Origin: Pseudomonadota bacterium | GTDB lineage: Bacteria; Pseudomonadota; Gammaproteobacteria; Steroidobacterales; Steroidobacteraceae | DNA length: 64,000 bases | Assembly (NCBI GenBank): GCA_016703895.1 | Contig: JADJBE010000001.1 | Location: forward strand, 249,501 to 313,500 | Direction of reading: 5' to 3' | Shown here: piece by piece, positions 8,480-17,720 of the stretch | Position numbering within the stretch: position 1 is the first letter of the stretch | Layout: each line of letters starts with the position of its first letter | Notes under the pieces: model-generated | What the model was told of the DNA's origin: nothing | The model's database searches: none | Seen by the model: the letters and a program-made list of their open reading frames with translations, nothing else | Position numbers and translations under genes: made by a program

Positions 8480-9715
8480 ATGGAAGTGTATTTGGTCGGC
8501 GGTGCAGTCCGCGACAAACTCCTCAACCGACCGGTCAAAGAGCGCGACTGGGTGGTGGTGGGCGCAACGCCAGGCGAACTCGAAGCGCTTGGCTACAAGG
8601 CGGTCGGCCGCGATTTCCCCGTGTTTCTCCACCCGGACACGCACGACGAGGTCGCGCTGGCGCGGCTCGAGAAGAAAGTCGGCCCGGGCTATCGAGGTTT
8701 CATTACCGAATATTCGCCCACCGTCACGCTCGAAGACGACTTGCAGCGGCGCGATCTCACCGTGAACGCGATGGCCGAAGACGCCACAGGCCAGCTGATC
8801 GACCCGCACGGCGGCCAGCGCGACCTCGCCGCGCGGCTGTTGCGGCATGTGTCGAGCGCGTTCGTCGAAGATCCCGTGCGGATCCTGCGCGTTGCGCGGT
8901 TTGCGGCCCGCTATGCGCCGTTGAACTTCCGCGTGGCTGACGACACGCTCGCACTCATGCGCCAGATGGTCGCGGCGGGCGAAGTGGACGCGCTGGTGCC
9001 AGAGCGGGTGTGGGCTGAGACGGTGCGGGCATTGGGCGAACCGAACCCTGAGGTTTTCATCGAAGTGCTGCGCGACTGCGGCGCACTGGTGGTGATCCTG
9101 CCGGAGCTGGACGCCTTGTTTGGCGTCCCGCAACCCGAGAAGTGGCACCCGGAAATCGACACGGGTTTGCATCAATTGTTAGCGCTACAGCAGTCTGTCC
9201 GCCTGGGCGGCAACGAACGTGTGCGCTTCGCAGTGCTGATGCACGACCTTGGCAAAGGCCTCACACCGCCGGACCTCTGGCCGGCACACCGCGGCCATGA
9301 GGAAACCGGCGCCGCGCTGGTCGAATTGGTGTGCGAACGCTTGCACGTACCTAACGACTTTCGCGATCTGGCGTTGCTCGCCAGCCGCTATCACACTCAT
9401 GTACACCGCGCCCTCGAGCTGCGGCCGGCGACCCTGCTCGAACTGCTGGAGCACTGCGACTCGTTTCGCCGTCCGGAACGGCTGGCAGAACTGTTAGTGG
9501 TCTGCGAAGCCGATGCGCGCGGCCGAACGGGGCTGGAAGATGCGCCGTACCCGCAGCGCGACTACGTCGCCGCCGCGCGCGACTGCGCCGCCGCCGTGAC
9601 ACTCGATGCCGAATCCCGCACGACGCTCACCGGCGCCGCCATCGGTGAACGCCTGCGTGCACTGCGTATCGAAGCGCTCGCCCTGCACAAGCGCGGGCAG
9701 TCGGCCGAAGCCTAG
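8480..9715 (+). CDS. cca: CCA-adding tRNA nucleotidyltransferase with HD phosphohydrolase domain
   Basis: Adds or repairs the 3' CCA of tRNAs. MEVYLVGGAVRDKLL and KERDWVVVGATP form the class II nucleotidyltransferase head; QRRDLTVNAMAEDATG and EDPVRILRVARFAARY are the conserved nucleotide-recognition and neck motifs. The C-terminal HD domain (VLMHDLGKGLTP, SRYHTHVHRA) gives the 2'3'-cyclic phosphodiesterase/phosphatase activity of the gammaproteobacterial enzyme. At 411 residues it is full length. Confidence 0.95.
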   Translation: MEVYLVGGAVRDKLLNRPVKERDWVVVGATPGELEALGYKAVGRDFPVFLHPDTHDEVALARLEKKVGPGYRGFITEYSPTVTLEDDLQRRDLTVNAMAEDATGQLIDPHGGQRDLAARLLRHVSSAFVEDPVRILRVARFAARYAPLNFRVADDTLALMRQMVAAGEVDALVPERVWAETVRALGEPNPEVFIEVLRDCGALVVILPELDALFGVPQPEKWHPEIDTGLHQLLALQQSVRLGGNERVRFAVLMHDLGKGLTPPDLWPAHRGHEETGAALVELVCERLHVPNDFRDLALLASRYHTHVHRALELRPATLLELLEHCDSFRRPERLAELLVVCEADARGRTGLEDAPYPQRDYVAAARDCAAAVTLDAESRTTLTGAAIGERLRALRIEALALHKRGQSAEA

Positions 9716-9722
9716 CCGCAGC

Positions 9723-10523
9723 TCAGACGTAGAACACGCCGAATACGATCGCGGCCAGAATGAGCCGGTAAATCGTAAAGGGCAGAAAGCCTATTCGCGG
9801 CAGATAGCGCAGAAAGAGGCTGATGCAGGCGTAGCCAACCAGGGCCGAGACCACGAGGCCGATCAGCATCTCGGTCCCCGCCACAGGTGCACCAGCGGTG
9901 ATGAACTTGTAGGTTTCGTATAACCCGGCCATTGCAATGCCTGGGACAGACAGCAGAAACGCGAAGCGTGCCGCCGCCTCGCGTGACAGCCCCAGTGCGC
10001 GTCCCGCGGTCATGGTGATGCCGGACCGCGAGGTCCCGGGCACGAGCGCCAGGGCCTGTGCGCAACCGATCACCAGCGCATCGCGGATCGACAGTGAGCG
10101 TTCATCACGGTGGCTGGAAGTGAGCCGATCGACGAGATACAGCACGATACCGAACACGGCGAGCTGAAACGCCACCACACTCGGGCTGCGTAGCGCTGTT
10201 TCAATGAAGTCTTTGCCAAACAGCCCAACCAGGCCGACGGGAATGGTGCCTAGCAGCAGATTGACGGCCAGACGGCCATAGGAGTCCTGCCGATCACCGC
10301 CCACCCAGCGCACCGCGCCGGTCGCGAGCGGCACGAGATCGCGACGAAAGTAGCCAACGACGGCGAGCAGAGTGCCAACATGGACGGCAACGTCGAATGC
10401 GAGGCCCTGATCGGACCAGCCTAACAAGCGCGGCAACAACACCAAGTGCCCGGAACTCGACACCGGCAGGAACTCGGTGAGCCCCTGAATCACTGCCAAC
10501 ACGACCGCCTGCCACCATTCCAT
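9723..10523 (-). CDS. uppP: Undecaprenyl-diphosphatase
   Basis: An integral membrane phosphatase of 266 residues that recycles the undecaprenyl lipid carrier for peptidoglycan synthesis; loss-of-function or overexpression alters bacitracin sensitivity. Signatures are VIQGLTEFLPVSSSGHLVLL near the N terminus and ALVPGTSRSGITMTAGR in the middle, both active-site loops, with about eight hydrophobic segments. I chose the ATG at 10523 (MEWWQAVVLAVIQG) over the longer frame because it starts at the family's usual place. Confidence 0.95.
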   Translation of the reverse strand: MEWWQAVVLAVIQGLTEFLPVSSSGHLVLLPRLLGWSDQGLAFDVAVHVGTLLAVVGYFRRDLVPLATGAVRWVGGDRQDSYGRLAVNLLLGTIPVGLVGLFGKDFIETALRSPSVVAFQLAVFGIVLYLVDRLTSSHRDERSLSIRDALVIGCAQALALVPGTSRSGITMTAGRALGLSREAAARFAFLLSVPGIAMAGLYETYKFITAGAPVAGTEMLIGLVVSALVGYACISLFLRYLPRIGFLPFTIYRLILAAIVFGVFYV

Positions 10524-10543
10524 CCGTCTACTCCAAAATTTCC

Positions 10544-11737
10544 CTATAACGAGCCGCGCAGGTCCTGCCACGCGAAACCGCGCAGCGCGTGCTCGTAACC
10601 ACGGCCAAGCGCCATCACCTTGAAGGCCTCACCCATTTCACCGGGCATCATCAAGCGGCGCGCTTCGCCAGCCTGCGCCAGTCGTTCGCGCTCGCTGGTT
10701 GCGGCCGCCAATACATTCTCCATGCCACAGCCAATGAGGAACGCTGCCTGCGTCACGAATCCCAACGGCTCGAGCCCTGCCGAGTCGGCAGCTTCGGCCA
10801 CCGCCGTGAAGTCAACCCATGCCGTGATGTCCTGCAGACCAACATGGCGCAACGGATCACTATGAGCACGGTGACGAAAATGGCACTGCAGCGTGCCGCT
10901 GGCGCGGTCTGGATGATACAGATGTGCGCGCGGCAAACCGTAGTCGATCAGCAACGCGACTCCCTGCTCTAGACAAGCCGCGACGCCTGCCAACCAGGCC
11001 GGCAGTGGCAGGCAGATTTCGCCCTGGTAGCCAGCCGGCAGTGCCTGCGGCAAGCTGCCGACCGCTCGTTCGACAGCGGCAGCCAGCAGCGGCGGCGCTG
11101 GCCGCAGCGAGTCGATCAATTGCCCGCTCGCGGCCACCGCCACGCCTAACGACTCGAGCCGGTGCCCGGCGTCGGTGCGCAGCACGAAGCGCTCCACCGG
11201 CATCGCATCGAGCACTTCATTGGCGATAATGACCCCGTGCATAGGCTGCGCTGGCCAGCGATCGAGCCATTCGACCCGCGCACGCAGCACATCTGGCAAT
11301 TCGGCAAGCCGCGCGCGTTGCCGCTGTTGCAGGTCGGCACTCACTTCCAGGATTCGGTAACTCGACGGCAAGACACCGAGCTGCGACAGTTCTGTCAGCA
11401 GCGTCATGGCCAGCGCCCCGCTGCCGGCGCCGAACTCGAGCAGATCGCCACCGGTGTGCTGCAAGACTTGCGCGCACTGGCGGGCCAGACAGCGGCCGAA
11501 CAACGGCGACATCTCGGGTGCCGTGACGAAATCGCCGGCCGCGCCAAACTTCTCGCTGCCGGCGCTGTAGTAGCCCAGACCCGGTTCGTACAGTGCAAGC
11601 TGCATGAAGTCTGCGAATCCCAACCAACCGCCGGCCAAGGCAAGGCGCTCGCGCAGCCGCGCGGCAACGCGCTCGCCATGGGCCCGTTCCGCGTCATTCA
11701 GGTTCGGCAGAGTTGAGAGCGCGCGCGGGTTCGTCAT
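10544..11737 (-). CDS. SAM-dependent methyltransferase, MidA/NDUFAF7 family
   Basis: A 397-residue protein. GFADFMQLALYEPGLGYY, GDFVTAPEMSPLFGRCLA, LLEFGAGSGALAMTLL (SAM-binding) and HGVIIANEVLDAMPVERF are the signature blocks of the MidA (DUF185) family, whose mitochondrial member NDUFAF7 arginine-methylates a complex I subunit. The bacterial substrate is unproven. The start MTNPRAL at 11737 leaves a 38-bp divergent region to the SDR gene. It lies 20 bp upstream of uppP and is probably co-transcribed with it. Confidence 0.88.
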   Translation of the reverse strand: MTNPRALSTLPNLNDAERAHGERVAARLRERLALAGGWLGFADFMQLALYEPGLGYYSAGSEKFGAAGDFVTAPEMSPLFGRCLARQCAQVLQHTGGDLLEFGAGSGALAMTLLTELSQLGVLPSSYRILEVSADLQQRQRARLAELPDVLRARVEWLDRWPAQPMHGVIIANEVLDAMPVERFVLRTDAGHRLESLGVAVAASGQLIDSLRPAPPLLAAAVERAVGSLPQALPAGYQGEICLPLPAWLAGVAACLEQGVALLIDYGLPRAHLYHPDRASGTLQCHFRHRAHSDPLRHVGLQDITAWVDFTAVAEAADSAGLEPLGFVTQAAFLIGCGMENVLAAATSERERLAQAGEARRLMMPGEMGEAFKVMALGRGYEHALRGFAWQDLRGSL

Positions 11738-11775
11738 ACTGTGCATACCGCTATTTGTCTGACAGCAGGTTGACC

Positions 11776-12528
11776 ATGGAAGCAGCATCCTCGCTCGATC
11801 GCCGCACAGTATTGATCACTGGTGCCGCCGTGCGCGTTGGCGCCTCGATGGCGCGCGCCTTCCATGCCGCCGGCGCCAATCTCGTGCTGCACTATCGTCA
11901 CTCGGCGAGTGCGGCTCGCGCGCTGGCCAACGAGCTCGAGGCCAGCCGCGGCCAATCGACACACCTTGTCAGCGGCGACTTGCTCGACACGCGGGTGCTG
12001 CCCACGATCATCGACTCGACTATCGCAGCTTTTGGCAGGCTGGACGTGTTGATCAACAACGCCTCGTCGTTCTACCCCACGCCACTTGGCAGCATTACCG
12101 AAGCGCAGTGGCAAGATCTGATGGGCACCAATGTCAAGGCGCCGCTGTTTCTCTCGCAGGCAGCCGCACCGCATCTGCGAGTGGTTAGTGGTCAGATCAT
12201 CAACATTGTCGACATCCATGGCACGCGACCCTTGCGGGATCACCCGGTGTACTGCACCGCGAAGGCGGTCCTGATCATGTTGACCCGCTCGCTGGCCCGC
12301 GAGTTGGCCCCGGCAATTCGGGTCAATGGCATCGCGCCCGGCCCAGTGCTGTGGCCTGCCAACGGTGATGCCGCCGAACTTCGAGACAAAGTCATCGACC
12401 GCACCCTGCTGAAACGGGTGGGGAGCCCCGAGGACATCGCGCGCACGGCGCTTTTCCTCGCCGCTGACGCGCCGTACATCACCGGCCAAATACTCAACGT
12501 TGACGGCGGTCGCAGCGTGGCCTGGTAG
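11776..12528 (+). CDS. SDR-family oxidoreductase, probable pteridine reductase
   Basis: A 250-residue classical SDR. The cofactor loop is TGAAVRVGASMARAFH; the TGxxxRxG pattern is typical of pteridine reductases. INNASSFYPTPLGSIT, the IVDIHG then YCTAKAVL (Tyr-x3-Lys) catalytic part, and GQILNVDGGRSVAW complete it. The usual Ser of the triad falls in the IVDIH region and is replaced by Asp, as in PTR1-like enzymes. Its position next to folK and folB supports a role in pterin/folate reduction, but this is inference. Confidence 0.82.
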   Translation: MEAASSLDRRTVLITGAAVRVGASMARAFHAAGANLVLHYRHSASAARALANELEASRGQSTHLVSGDLLDTRVLPTIIDSTIAAFGRLDVLINNASSFYPTPLGSITEAQWQDLMGTNVKAPLFLSQAAAPHLRVVSGQIINIVDIHGTRPLRDHPVYCTAKAVLIMLTRSLARELAPAIRVNGIAPGPVLWPANGDAAELRDKVIDRTLLKRVGSPEDIARTALFLAADAPYITGQILNVDGGRSVAW

Positions 12529-12568
12529 CTCGCGCCTCCACGCCAGGCACCGTGACAGCCAACGACGC

Positions 12569-13087
12569 TCAACCACTCGTCGTCAGACCGAGGTCGATCT
12601 GTTGCAGCGGATGCGCGTCGCGATCAAAACGCTGCCACAGTTCGCCCATGGTCAGTCCGAGTGTGGGATGGGTCACCTCAGGCGCGATCTCAGCCATCGG
12701 GCCTAACATATAAGCGCGCTTGACGAGATCAGGCCGCGGCAACTGGTACTCGCGCGTCGTTGCAACAACATCGTCAAACAGCAGCACGTCGAGATCCATG
12801 CTGCGGGGCGCCCATTTTGGCGCATGGCGCGCTCGGCCGCAGAGCGCTTCGATCGCATGCAATCGCGCCAGCACCTGGTCGATCGGCCAGTCGGTACGGA
12901 ACTCCGCCACCCAGTTGATGAAGTCCGGGCCTTCGAAGCCAACGGCGGTATTGTGATACGCGCGGGAGAACTGGACGTCGGGCCAGCTGCGAGCCATCTC
13001 GCGCATGGCGATTGCCAGGTTGCGGTGCGGCTCGACGTTGCTGCCGCCCGCAACGAACACGCGCACCATCCGCGGAGACTCGATCAC
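12569..13087 (-). CDS. folK: 2-amino-4-hydroxy-6-hydroxymethyldihydropteridine diphosphokinase
   Basis: Transfers pyrophosphate from ATP to the hydroxymethyl pterin in folate synthesis. About 172 residues. GGSNVEPHRNL, NWVAEFRTD and APRSMDLDVLLFDD (RxxDLDxL Mg/ATP motif) are diagnostic. The ATG at 13087 overlaps the folB stop by 4 nt; an internal ATG at 13069 (MVRVFVAGG) is an equally plausible start. Confidence 0.92.
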   Translation of the reverse strand: MIESPRMVRVFVAGGSNVEPHRNLAIAMREMARSWPDVQFSRAYHNTAVGFEGPDFINWVAEFRTDWPIDQVLARLHAIEALCGRARHAPKWAPRSMDLDVLLFDDVVATTREYQLPRPDLVKRAYMLGPMAEIAPEVTHPTLGLTMGELWQRFDRDAHPLQQIDLGLTTSG

Positions 13088-13518
13088 GCAGCGTCCAGAT
13101 CGGCCTTGGTGCGTTCGACTGCGACGCCGACGTCACGCGAACCGCGAATCGCGCCGGGCTTGTTGATCGATAGCCGCACCCATGGCAGGCCAAACTCCTG
13201 CAGGATCAACAGCGCCGCCCGGTGCGCCAGCGTCTCCACCAGCTTGAACTCGGAACCGGCAACGAAAGCGATCAGGCGCTTGGAGACACGCTTGTAGTCG
13301 ACGGTATCCTCGACCGCATCGCTGGCGGCAGCGCGCCGGCAATCCACCGGCAGTTCCAGATCGATCAGCACCTTCTGCTTGATACGACGTTCCCAGTCGA
13401 TGAAGCCGATGATGCACTCGATCTCAAGACCACGCAGAAATACGCGGTCGCCGATACTCGCGTTGTTAGCGGCGGCAGCTGCCGTCGGTGCAGTAGGTTT
13501 GCTGGTGGTCGATGACAT
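13084..13518 (-). CDS. folB: Dihydroneopterin aldolase
   Basis: Second enzyme of the pterin branch of folate synthesis. 144 residues: an Ala/Thr-rich leader of about 22 residues, then FLRGLEIECIIGFIDWERRIKQ, VEDTVDYKRVSKRL and a C-terminal SINKPGAIRGSRDVGV, the conserved strand and active-site elements of FolB. It is followed by folK with a 4-nt overlap, so the two are translationally coupled. Confidence 0.92.
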   Translation of the reverse strand: MSSTTSKPTAPTAAAAANNASIGDRVFLRGLEIECIIGFIDWERRIKQKVLIDLELPVDCRRAAASDAVEDTVDYKRVSKRLIAFVAGSEFKLVETLAHRAALLILQEFGLPWVRLSINKPGAIRGSRDVGVAVERTKADLDAA

Positions 13519-13557
13519 GGATTTTCTTGTGCTACAGTAGTTAGTAATTGGCTCTGG

Positions 13558-14574
13558 TCAGGACATTGGCTCGAGCTCGGTGAGCGGCCAGCGGGCACGC
13601 GCCCGGATAGCGAGCGGCTCGGTGCAGCCCGCGCGCAACCGCGCCATCCCGGCCACAGCGATCATGGCCGCATTGTCAGTGCAGAATTCGATGCGTGGAT
13701 AGTAGACATCTGCGCCGTAGCGAGCCACGCTTTCATGCAAGCGCTGTCGCAACACGAGGTTCGCGCCAACGCCGCCAGCAACCACCAGCGCCGCGCGTCC
13801 CGTTTGTTCGAGCGCGCGCAGCGTCTTGCGCACTAATGTGTCGACGATTGCCGCTTGCGCACTGGCGGCAATTGCCGCGCGGCGCGCGGCATCGAGCGGC
13901 GCGGCCTGCACCGCCAAGGCAACCGCGGTCTTGAGGCCTGAGAAGCTGAACTCGAGTCCGGGCCGATCGAGCATCGGGCGCGGGAACTTGAAGCGATCGC
14001 CAGGCGCGGTAGCGGCCAGCTCGGCAAGCTGCGGCCCACCGGGATAGGGCAGCCCGAGCAGCTTGGCGCTCTTGTCGAAGGCCTCACCTGCTGCGTCATC
14101 GCGCGTGTCCCCCAACAATTGGTACGCTCCGGGGCCCGCCACATCGATTAGCATGGTGTGACCACCCGATACCAGTAGCGCCAGGTGCGGGAACGGCGGC
14201 GGCTTGGCCTCGAGCAATGGCGCGAGCAAATGCCCCTCGAGATGATGGACGGCCACCGCCGGCACGCCCCAGGCGTAGGCCAGGGATCGGCCGAGAGCGG
14301 CGCCTGTGAGCAAAGCGCCAATCAGCCCGGGCCCGGCCGTATAGGCGACCGCCGCCAGCGACTCCGGCGTGGTTGCCGCCTCGGCCAGGGTGGTCCGGAC
14401 CAACGGCACGAGCTTGCGGACATGGTCGCGGGAGGCCAGCTCAGGCACAACGCCCCCGTACAGCCGATGCAGCTCGACCTGACTGAAGATGGAATGGGCC
14501 AACAGGCCGCGCGCAGCGTCGAATACCGCTACGGCGCTTTCATCGCAGGAGGATTCGACGGCCAGGATACGCAT
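13558..14574 (-). CDS. tsaD: tRNA N6-adenosine threonylcarbamoyltransferase
   Basis: Catalytic subunit for t6A37 formation in ANN-decoding tRNAs. 338 residues. MRILAVESSCDESAVAVFD is the ASKHA start, HHLEGHLLAPLL holds the HxxxH metal ligands, and LLVSGGHTML, EFSFSGLKTAV and VVAGGVGANLVLRQRL follow. ATG 14574 is the family start. It lies divergent from rpsU, the classic arrangement beside the macromolecular-synthesis operon. Confidence 0.96.
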   Translation of the reverse strand: MRILAVESSCDESAVAVFDAARGLLAHSIFSQVELHRLYGGVVPELASRDHVRKLVPLVRTTLAEAATTPESLAAVAYTAGPGLIGALLTGAALGRSLAYAWGVPAVAVHHLEGHLLAPLLEAKPPPFPHLALLVSGGHTMLIDVAGPGAYQLLGDTRDDAAGEAFDKSAKLLGLPYPGGPQLAELAATAPGDRFKFPRPMLDRPGLEFSFSGLKTAVALAVQAAPLDAARRAAIAASAQAAIVDTLVRKTLRALEQTGRAALVVAGGVGANLVLRQRLHESVARYGADVYYPRIEFCTDNAAMIAVAGMARLRAGCTEPLAIRARARWPLTELEPMS

Positions 14575-14602
14575 GGGATTGCTGAGAAAATGTACGGTGC
14601 TT

Positions 14603-14631
14603 TTGCGTTTTCGGCCGAGGCTCTCTAGAAT
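14603..14631 (+). promoter_or_regulatory. Sigma-70 promoter of rpsU
   Basis: TTGCGT (14603-14608) and TAGAAT (14626-14631) are spaced by exactly 17 bp and point to rpsU, whose ATG is 77 bp downstream. The short leader then holds an A+T-rich stretch before the start. Confidence 0.65.
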
Positions 14632-14707
14632 GCGCGCCCCGGTCACTCCGGGGCAAATCCCAAGGGCAAATTTTAATCGCCCGCCTTATAAAATATTTGA
14701 GGTTTCG

Positions 14708-14923
14708 ATGCCGAGCGTTCGCATACGTGAGAATGAATATTTCGATGCCGCCCTGCGGCGTTTCAAGCGTGCGTGCGAAAAGGCCGGTGTACTCACCGAG
14801 CTGCGGCGCCGCGAATTCTATGAAAAGCCCACGCAGGAGCGGAAGCGCAAGAAAGCAGCTGCCGTGAAGCGGCATCTGAAGCGCAATTCGCCGCGCGAGT
14901 TCACCGCGCGGCCTGCCCGTTGA
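14708..14923 (+). CDS. rpsU: 30S ribosomal protein S21
   Basis: 71 residues beginning MPSVRIRENEYFDAALRRFK, continuing ACEKAGVLTELRRREFYEKP and a basic tail with ERKRKKAAAVKRHLKR. This is full-length S21, first gene of the macromolecular-synthesis block leading to dnaG and rpoD. Confidence 0.96.
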   Translation: MPSVRIRENEYFDAALRRFKRACEKAGVLTELRRREFYEKPTQERKRKKAAAVKRHLKRNSPREFTARPAR

Positions 14924-14957
14924 AACTGGCGGGCACGAGCCTGACCGGCACGAGATC

Positions 14958-15410
14958 GTGGGCTTGACGCTCAAAGAGCGCATCACCGAAGACATGAAGA
15001 CCGCCATGCGGTCGGGCGAGAAAGAGCGCCTCGCCGTCATTCGACTAGTCCAGGCGGCTATCAAGCAACGCGAAGTCGACGAGCGCATCACACTCGATGA
15101 CGCGCAGGTACTGACCGTACTCGAAAAGATGATCAAGCAGCGCAAAGAGTCCATAGCGGCTTTTGAAGCGGGCAACCGTCCCGATCTGGTCGCTAAAGAA
15201 GCTGCTGAAATCACCATTCTGCAGCCTTACCTGCCCGCGCAGCTTGCGCCTGCCGAACTCGAGGCGCTGATTGACGCGGCACTCAAGCAAACCGGTGCCG
15301 CCTCTATCAAGGACATGGGCAAGGTCATGGGCGTTGTGAAAGCACAGGCCGCTGGCCGCGCCGACATGGCCGCGGTCGGTAGCCTGATCAAAGCCAAGCT
15401 CGGCGCGTAA
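14958..15410 (+). CDS. GatB/YqeY domain-containing protein
   Basis: A 150-residue helical protein. MGLTLKERITEDMKTAMRSG, LAVIRLVQAAIKQREVD and KDMGKVMGVVKAQAAGRAD are YqeY landmarks; the domain is shared with the C-terminal tail of GatB, which binds tRNA, but YqeY function is uncertain. GTG start at 14958. It lies 34 bp after rpsU and upstream of dnaG, its common location. Confidence 0.92.
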   Translation: MGLTLKERITEDMKTAMRSGEKERLAVIRLVQAAIKQREVDERITLDDAQVLTVLEKMIKQRKESIAAFEAGNRPDLVAKEAAEITILQPYLPAQLAPAELEALIDAALKQTGAASIKDMGKVMGVVKAQAAGRADMAAVGSLIKAKLGA

Positions 15411-15457
15411 CGCGCTGCGGCGCCCCGCCCGACTCACCCACACGGCAGGCAACGACT

Positions 15458-15646
15458 ATGCGCGGGCTGGCAACTGCCGCCATTCTCATCATGATTGCGC
15501 TGGTCTGCATCAGCGTCGTGCGACGCATCGAGGCGGAACGCCGCGAACTCGGTCGATTTCCGGCCCACCGCAAACGCTTGGCACTGTTTGGCGCACTGGG
15601 CGCGGTTGCCCTGGCGATCATCGTCGCGTTCGCCCTGCTGCGCTGA
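15458..15646 (+). CDS. Small two-helix membrane protein
   Basis: 62 residues. Two hydrophobic helices, LATAAILIMIALVCISVV and LALFGALGAVALAIIVAFAL, flank a charged loop with RRIEAERRELGRFPAHRKR. No family recognised. It fits between yqeY and dnaG without overlap and is in the operon direction, which supports it being real. Confidence 0.5.
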   Translation: MRGLATAAILIMIALVCISVVRRIEAERRELGRFPAHRKRLALFGALGAVALAIIVAFALLR

Positions 15647-15668
15647 CGTCCGGTTATTCTTGCGCGGT

Positions 15669-17519
15669 ATGGCTGGCCGCATTCCGCAAACCTTCATCGA
15701 TGATCTCGTCGCTCGCGCCGACATCGTCGAGCTCATCGGGGCTCGCGTGCCGCTCAAAAAGGCGGGTCGTGAGTTCAAGGCTTGCTGCCCCTTCCATGAC
15801 GAGAAGACCGCCTCCTTCTGGGTAAGCCCGGACAAACAGTTTTACCACTGCTTCGGTTGCAGCGCACACGGCACCGCGCTCGGCTTTCTGATGAACTACG
15901 ACAAGCTGTCGTTCGTCGACGCAGTGGAAGAGCTCGCCGGCCGCCTAGGGGTGGACGTGCCGCGCGAGGCTGGCGGCCCAGATACGCACGACACTGGCAG
16001 TGCATCGCTGTATGACATCAACGCGCGAGTCGCCAAATATTTTGCCGCGCGCCTGACCGAGAATCCCGTCGCCCGTAACTACGTCACCAAGCGTGGTCTT
16101 ACTACTAACACCATCGAAAGTTTTTTGATCGGCTACGCACCGGACTCGTGGAGCGCAGTATTGCAGGAGTTTGGCCAGCATGACGCCGGGCGTCAGTCGC
16201 TGGCGGACGCTGGCCTCATCATCGAACGCGAGCGCGCCGGTGCGCGGGCCCAAGAACGCTATTACGACCGGTTCCGGGATCGGTTGATGTTTCCCATCCG
16301 CGATGCGCGCGGCCGGGTACTGGCGTTCGGCGGTCGCGTGCTCGGCAGCGGTGAGCCGAAGTATCTCAACTCGCCCGAGACTCTGTTGTTTCACAAGGGT
16401 CGCGAGCTCTACGGCCTGTACGAGTGCCGCCAGCACCGCACACCGCTCACGCGACTACTAGTGGTCGAGGGCTATATGGATGTCGCACGCTTGCACCAGG
16501 CCGGTATCACCTACGCCGTGGCCACACTCGGCACGGCGACTACTGCCGAGCATCTGCGGCGGCTATTCAAACTGGTTAGTGAGGTCGTGTTTTGCTTCGA
16601 TGGCGACCGCGCGGGACGTGGCGCGGCCTGGCGCGCGCTCGGCAATGCGCTACCCGAAGCACGCGATGGTCGACAGATCCGCTTTCTATTTCTGCCCGAC
16701 GGCCAGGATCCGGACTCGCTCGTCGGCACCGAGGGTCGCGAGGTATTCGAGAAACGTGTGGACACTGCCCTACCGTTGTCGGAGTACCTGATCAAGGCAC
16801 TGGCTGAGGACGTGGACCTCTCGCATGCCGACGGGCGGGCACAACTGGCGGAACTGGCGCGCCCGTTGGTGGTGAAAGTGCCGGGCGGGGTTTTCCGGGA
16901 CTTGCTGATCGAACGACTGGCAGAATCAATCGGCCTCAACAGCGCCAGATTGAGTCACTTATGGTTCAATGAAGCTCCTGGAGCGAATGGTTTGCCTGCG
17001 CCCATACGCCACGGCCTCGACCGCTTGGCGGCGGGCGGTAAACCGTCAGGCAGCCGAGTTGCCACGTCGACCGGCCGTGGCGGTGTCGTTACCCAGGCGG
17101 TCAAACTACTTGTGCATTTTCCGCCGGTGGCGCCGCGCATCAGCGAGGCCGTGTTGGCACAGCTCGATGCGGCGCGCGACTCCGGAGCGCAGTTTCTGCG
17201 CGCCATGCTGACGGAACTACGCGAGCAACCGCTGGCACACACAGGACAACTGCTCGAGCGCTGGCGTGACCGGCCCGAACACGCACGATTGCAACAACTG
17301 GCCACGCAGGAGGTGCTGATCGCCGACGAGCACGCCGCGCTCACCGAGCTCAACCAGGCAGTCGGCCGCATCGCCCTGGCGGAGTACACTCAGCGCTATG
17401 ACGAATTGCTCGCGAAGAGCAGCTCGAGCGACTTGTCCCAAACTGAGCAAGCAGAGCTGCTCGACATTGCCGCCGCGATGCGCGAGCTGCGCGTGATGGC
17501 CCAACCGAGTCGAAACTGA
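15669..17519 (+). CDS. dnaG: DNA primase
   Basis: Synthesises RNA primers at the replication fork. 616 residues. The CHC2 zinc finger is CPFHDEKTASF through FYHCFGC (about residues 40-64); the catalytic TOPRIM core includes LVVEGYMDVARLHQAG, TLGTATTAEHL and CFDGDRAGRGAAWRAL with acidic metal ligands; the C-terminal part after about residue 430 is the DnaB-interacting region. ATG 15669 (MAGRIPQTFIDDL) is the family start; the frame remains open upstream without homology. Confidence 0.96.
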   Translation: MAGRIPQTFIDDLVARADIVELIGARVPLKKAGREFKACCPFHDEKTASFWVSPDKQFYHCFGCSAHGTALGFLMNYDKLSFVDAVEELAGRLGVDVPREAGGPDTHDTGSASLYDINARVAKYFAARLTENPVARNYVTKRGLTTNTIESFLIGYAPDSWSAVLQEFGQHDAGRQSLADAGLIIERERAGARAQERYYDRFRDRLMFPIRDARGRVLAFGGRVLGSGEPKYLNSPETLLFHKGRELYGLYECRQHRTPLTRLLVVEGYMDVARLHQAGITYAVATLGTATTAEHLRRLFKLVSEVVFCFDGDRAGRGAAWRALGNALPEARDGRQIRFLFLPDGQDPDSLVGTEGREVFEKRVDTALPLSEYLIKALAEDVDLSHADGRAQLAELARPLVVKVPGGVFRDLLIERLAESIGLNSARLSHLWFNEAPGANGLPAPIRHGLDRLAAGGKPSGSRVATSTGRGGVVTQAVKLLVHFPPVAPRISEAVLAQLDAARDSGAQFLRAMLTELREQPLAHTGQLLERWRDRPEHARLQQLATQEVLIADEHAALTELNQAVGRIALAEYTQRYDELLAKSSSSDLSQTEQAELLDIAAAMRELRVMAQPSRN

Positions 17520-17604
17520 GCCGCCGCGAATTGTGGCCCGAATATTGCTGTGCGAATAGGCACCGGGCAACGCGGAAGCCGCTGAAACTGTTGGTGTTTT
17601 GGTT

Positions 17605-17633
17605 TTGTCAAGGCTCGCTTTTGTGAGTACAAT
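17605..17633 (+). promoter_or_regulatory. Sigma-70 promoter of rpoD
   Basis: TTGTCA (17605-17610) and TACAAT (17628-17633) are separated by exactly 17 bp in the 201-bp dnaG-rpoD gap. The start of transcription would fall about 80 nt before the rpoD ATG, giving rpoD its own promoter in addition to read-through. Confidence 0.7.
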
Positions 17634-17720
17634 GCGCGGCTTTTCCCACACGCTCCCTTGATCACCGCCGTGTCACCCCCACGACGAGATCATGCGCACT
17701 GCTACACGATACGAGAACAC

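Noticed and set aside
8477..9175. Minus-strand open frame extending the aminopeptidase to 587 residues
   Set aside because: The extension is antisense to cca and has no signal peptide or homology; the lipobox fits a GTG start at 8476.
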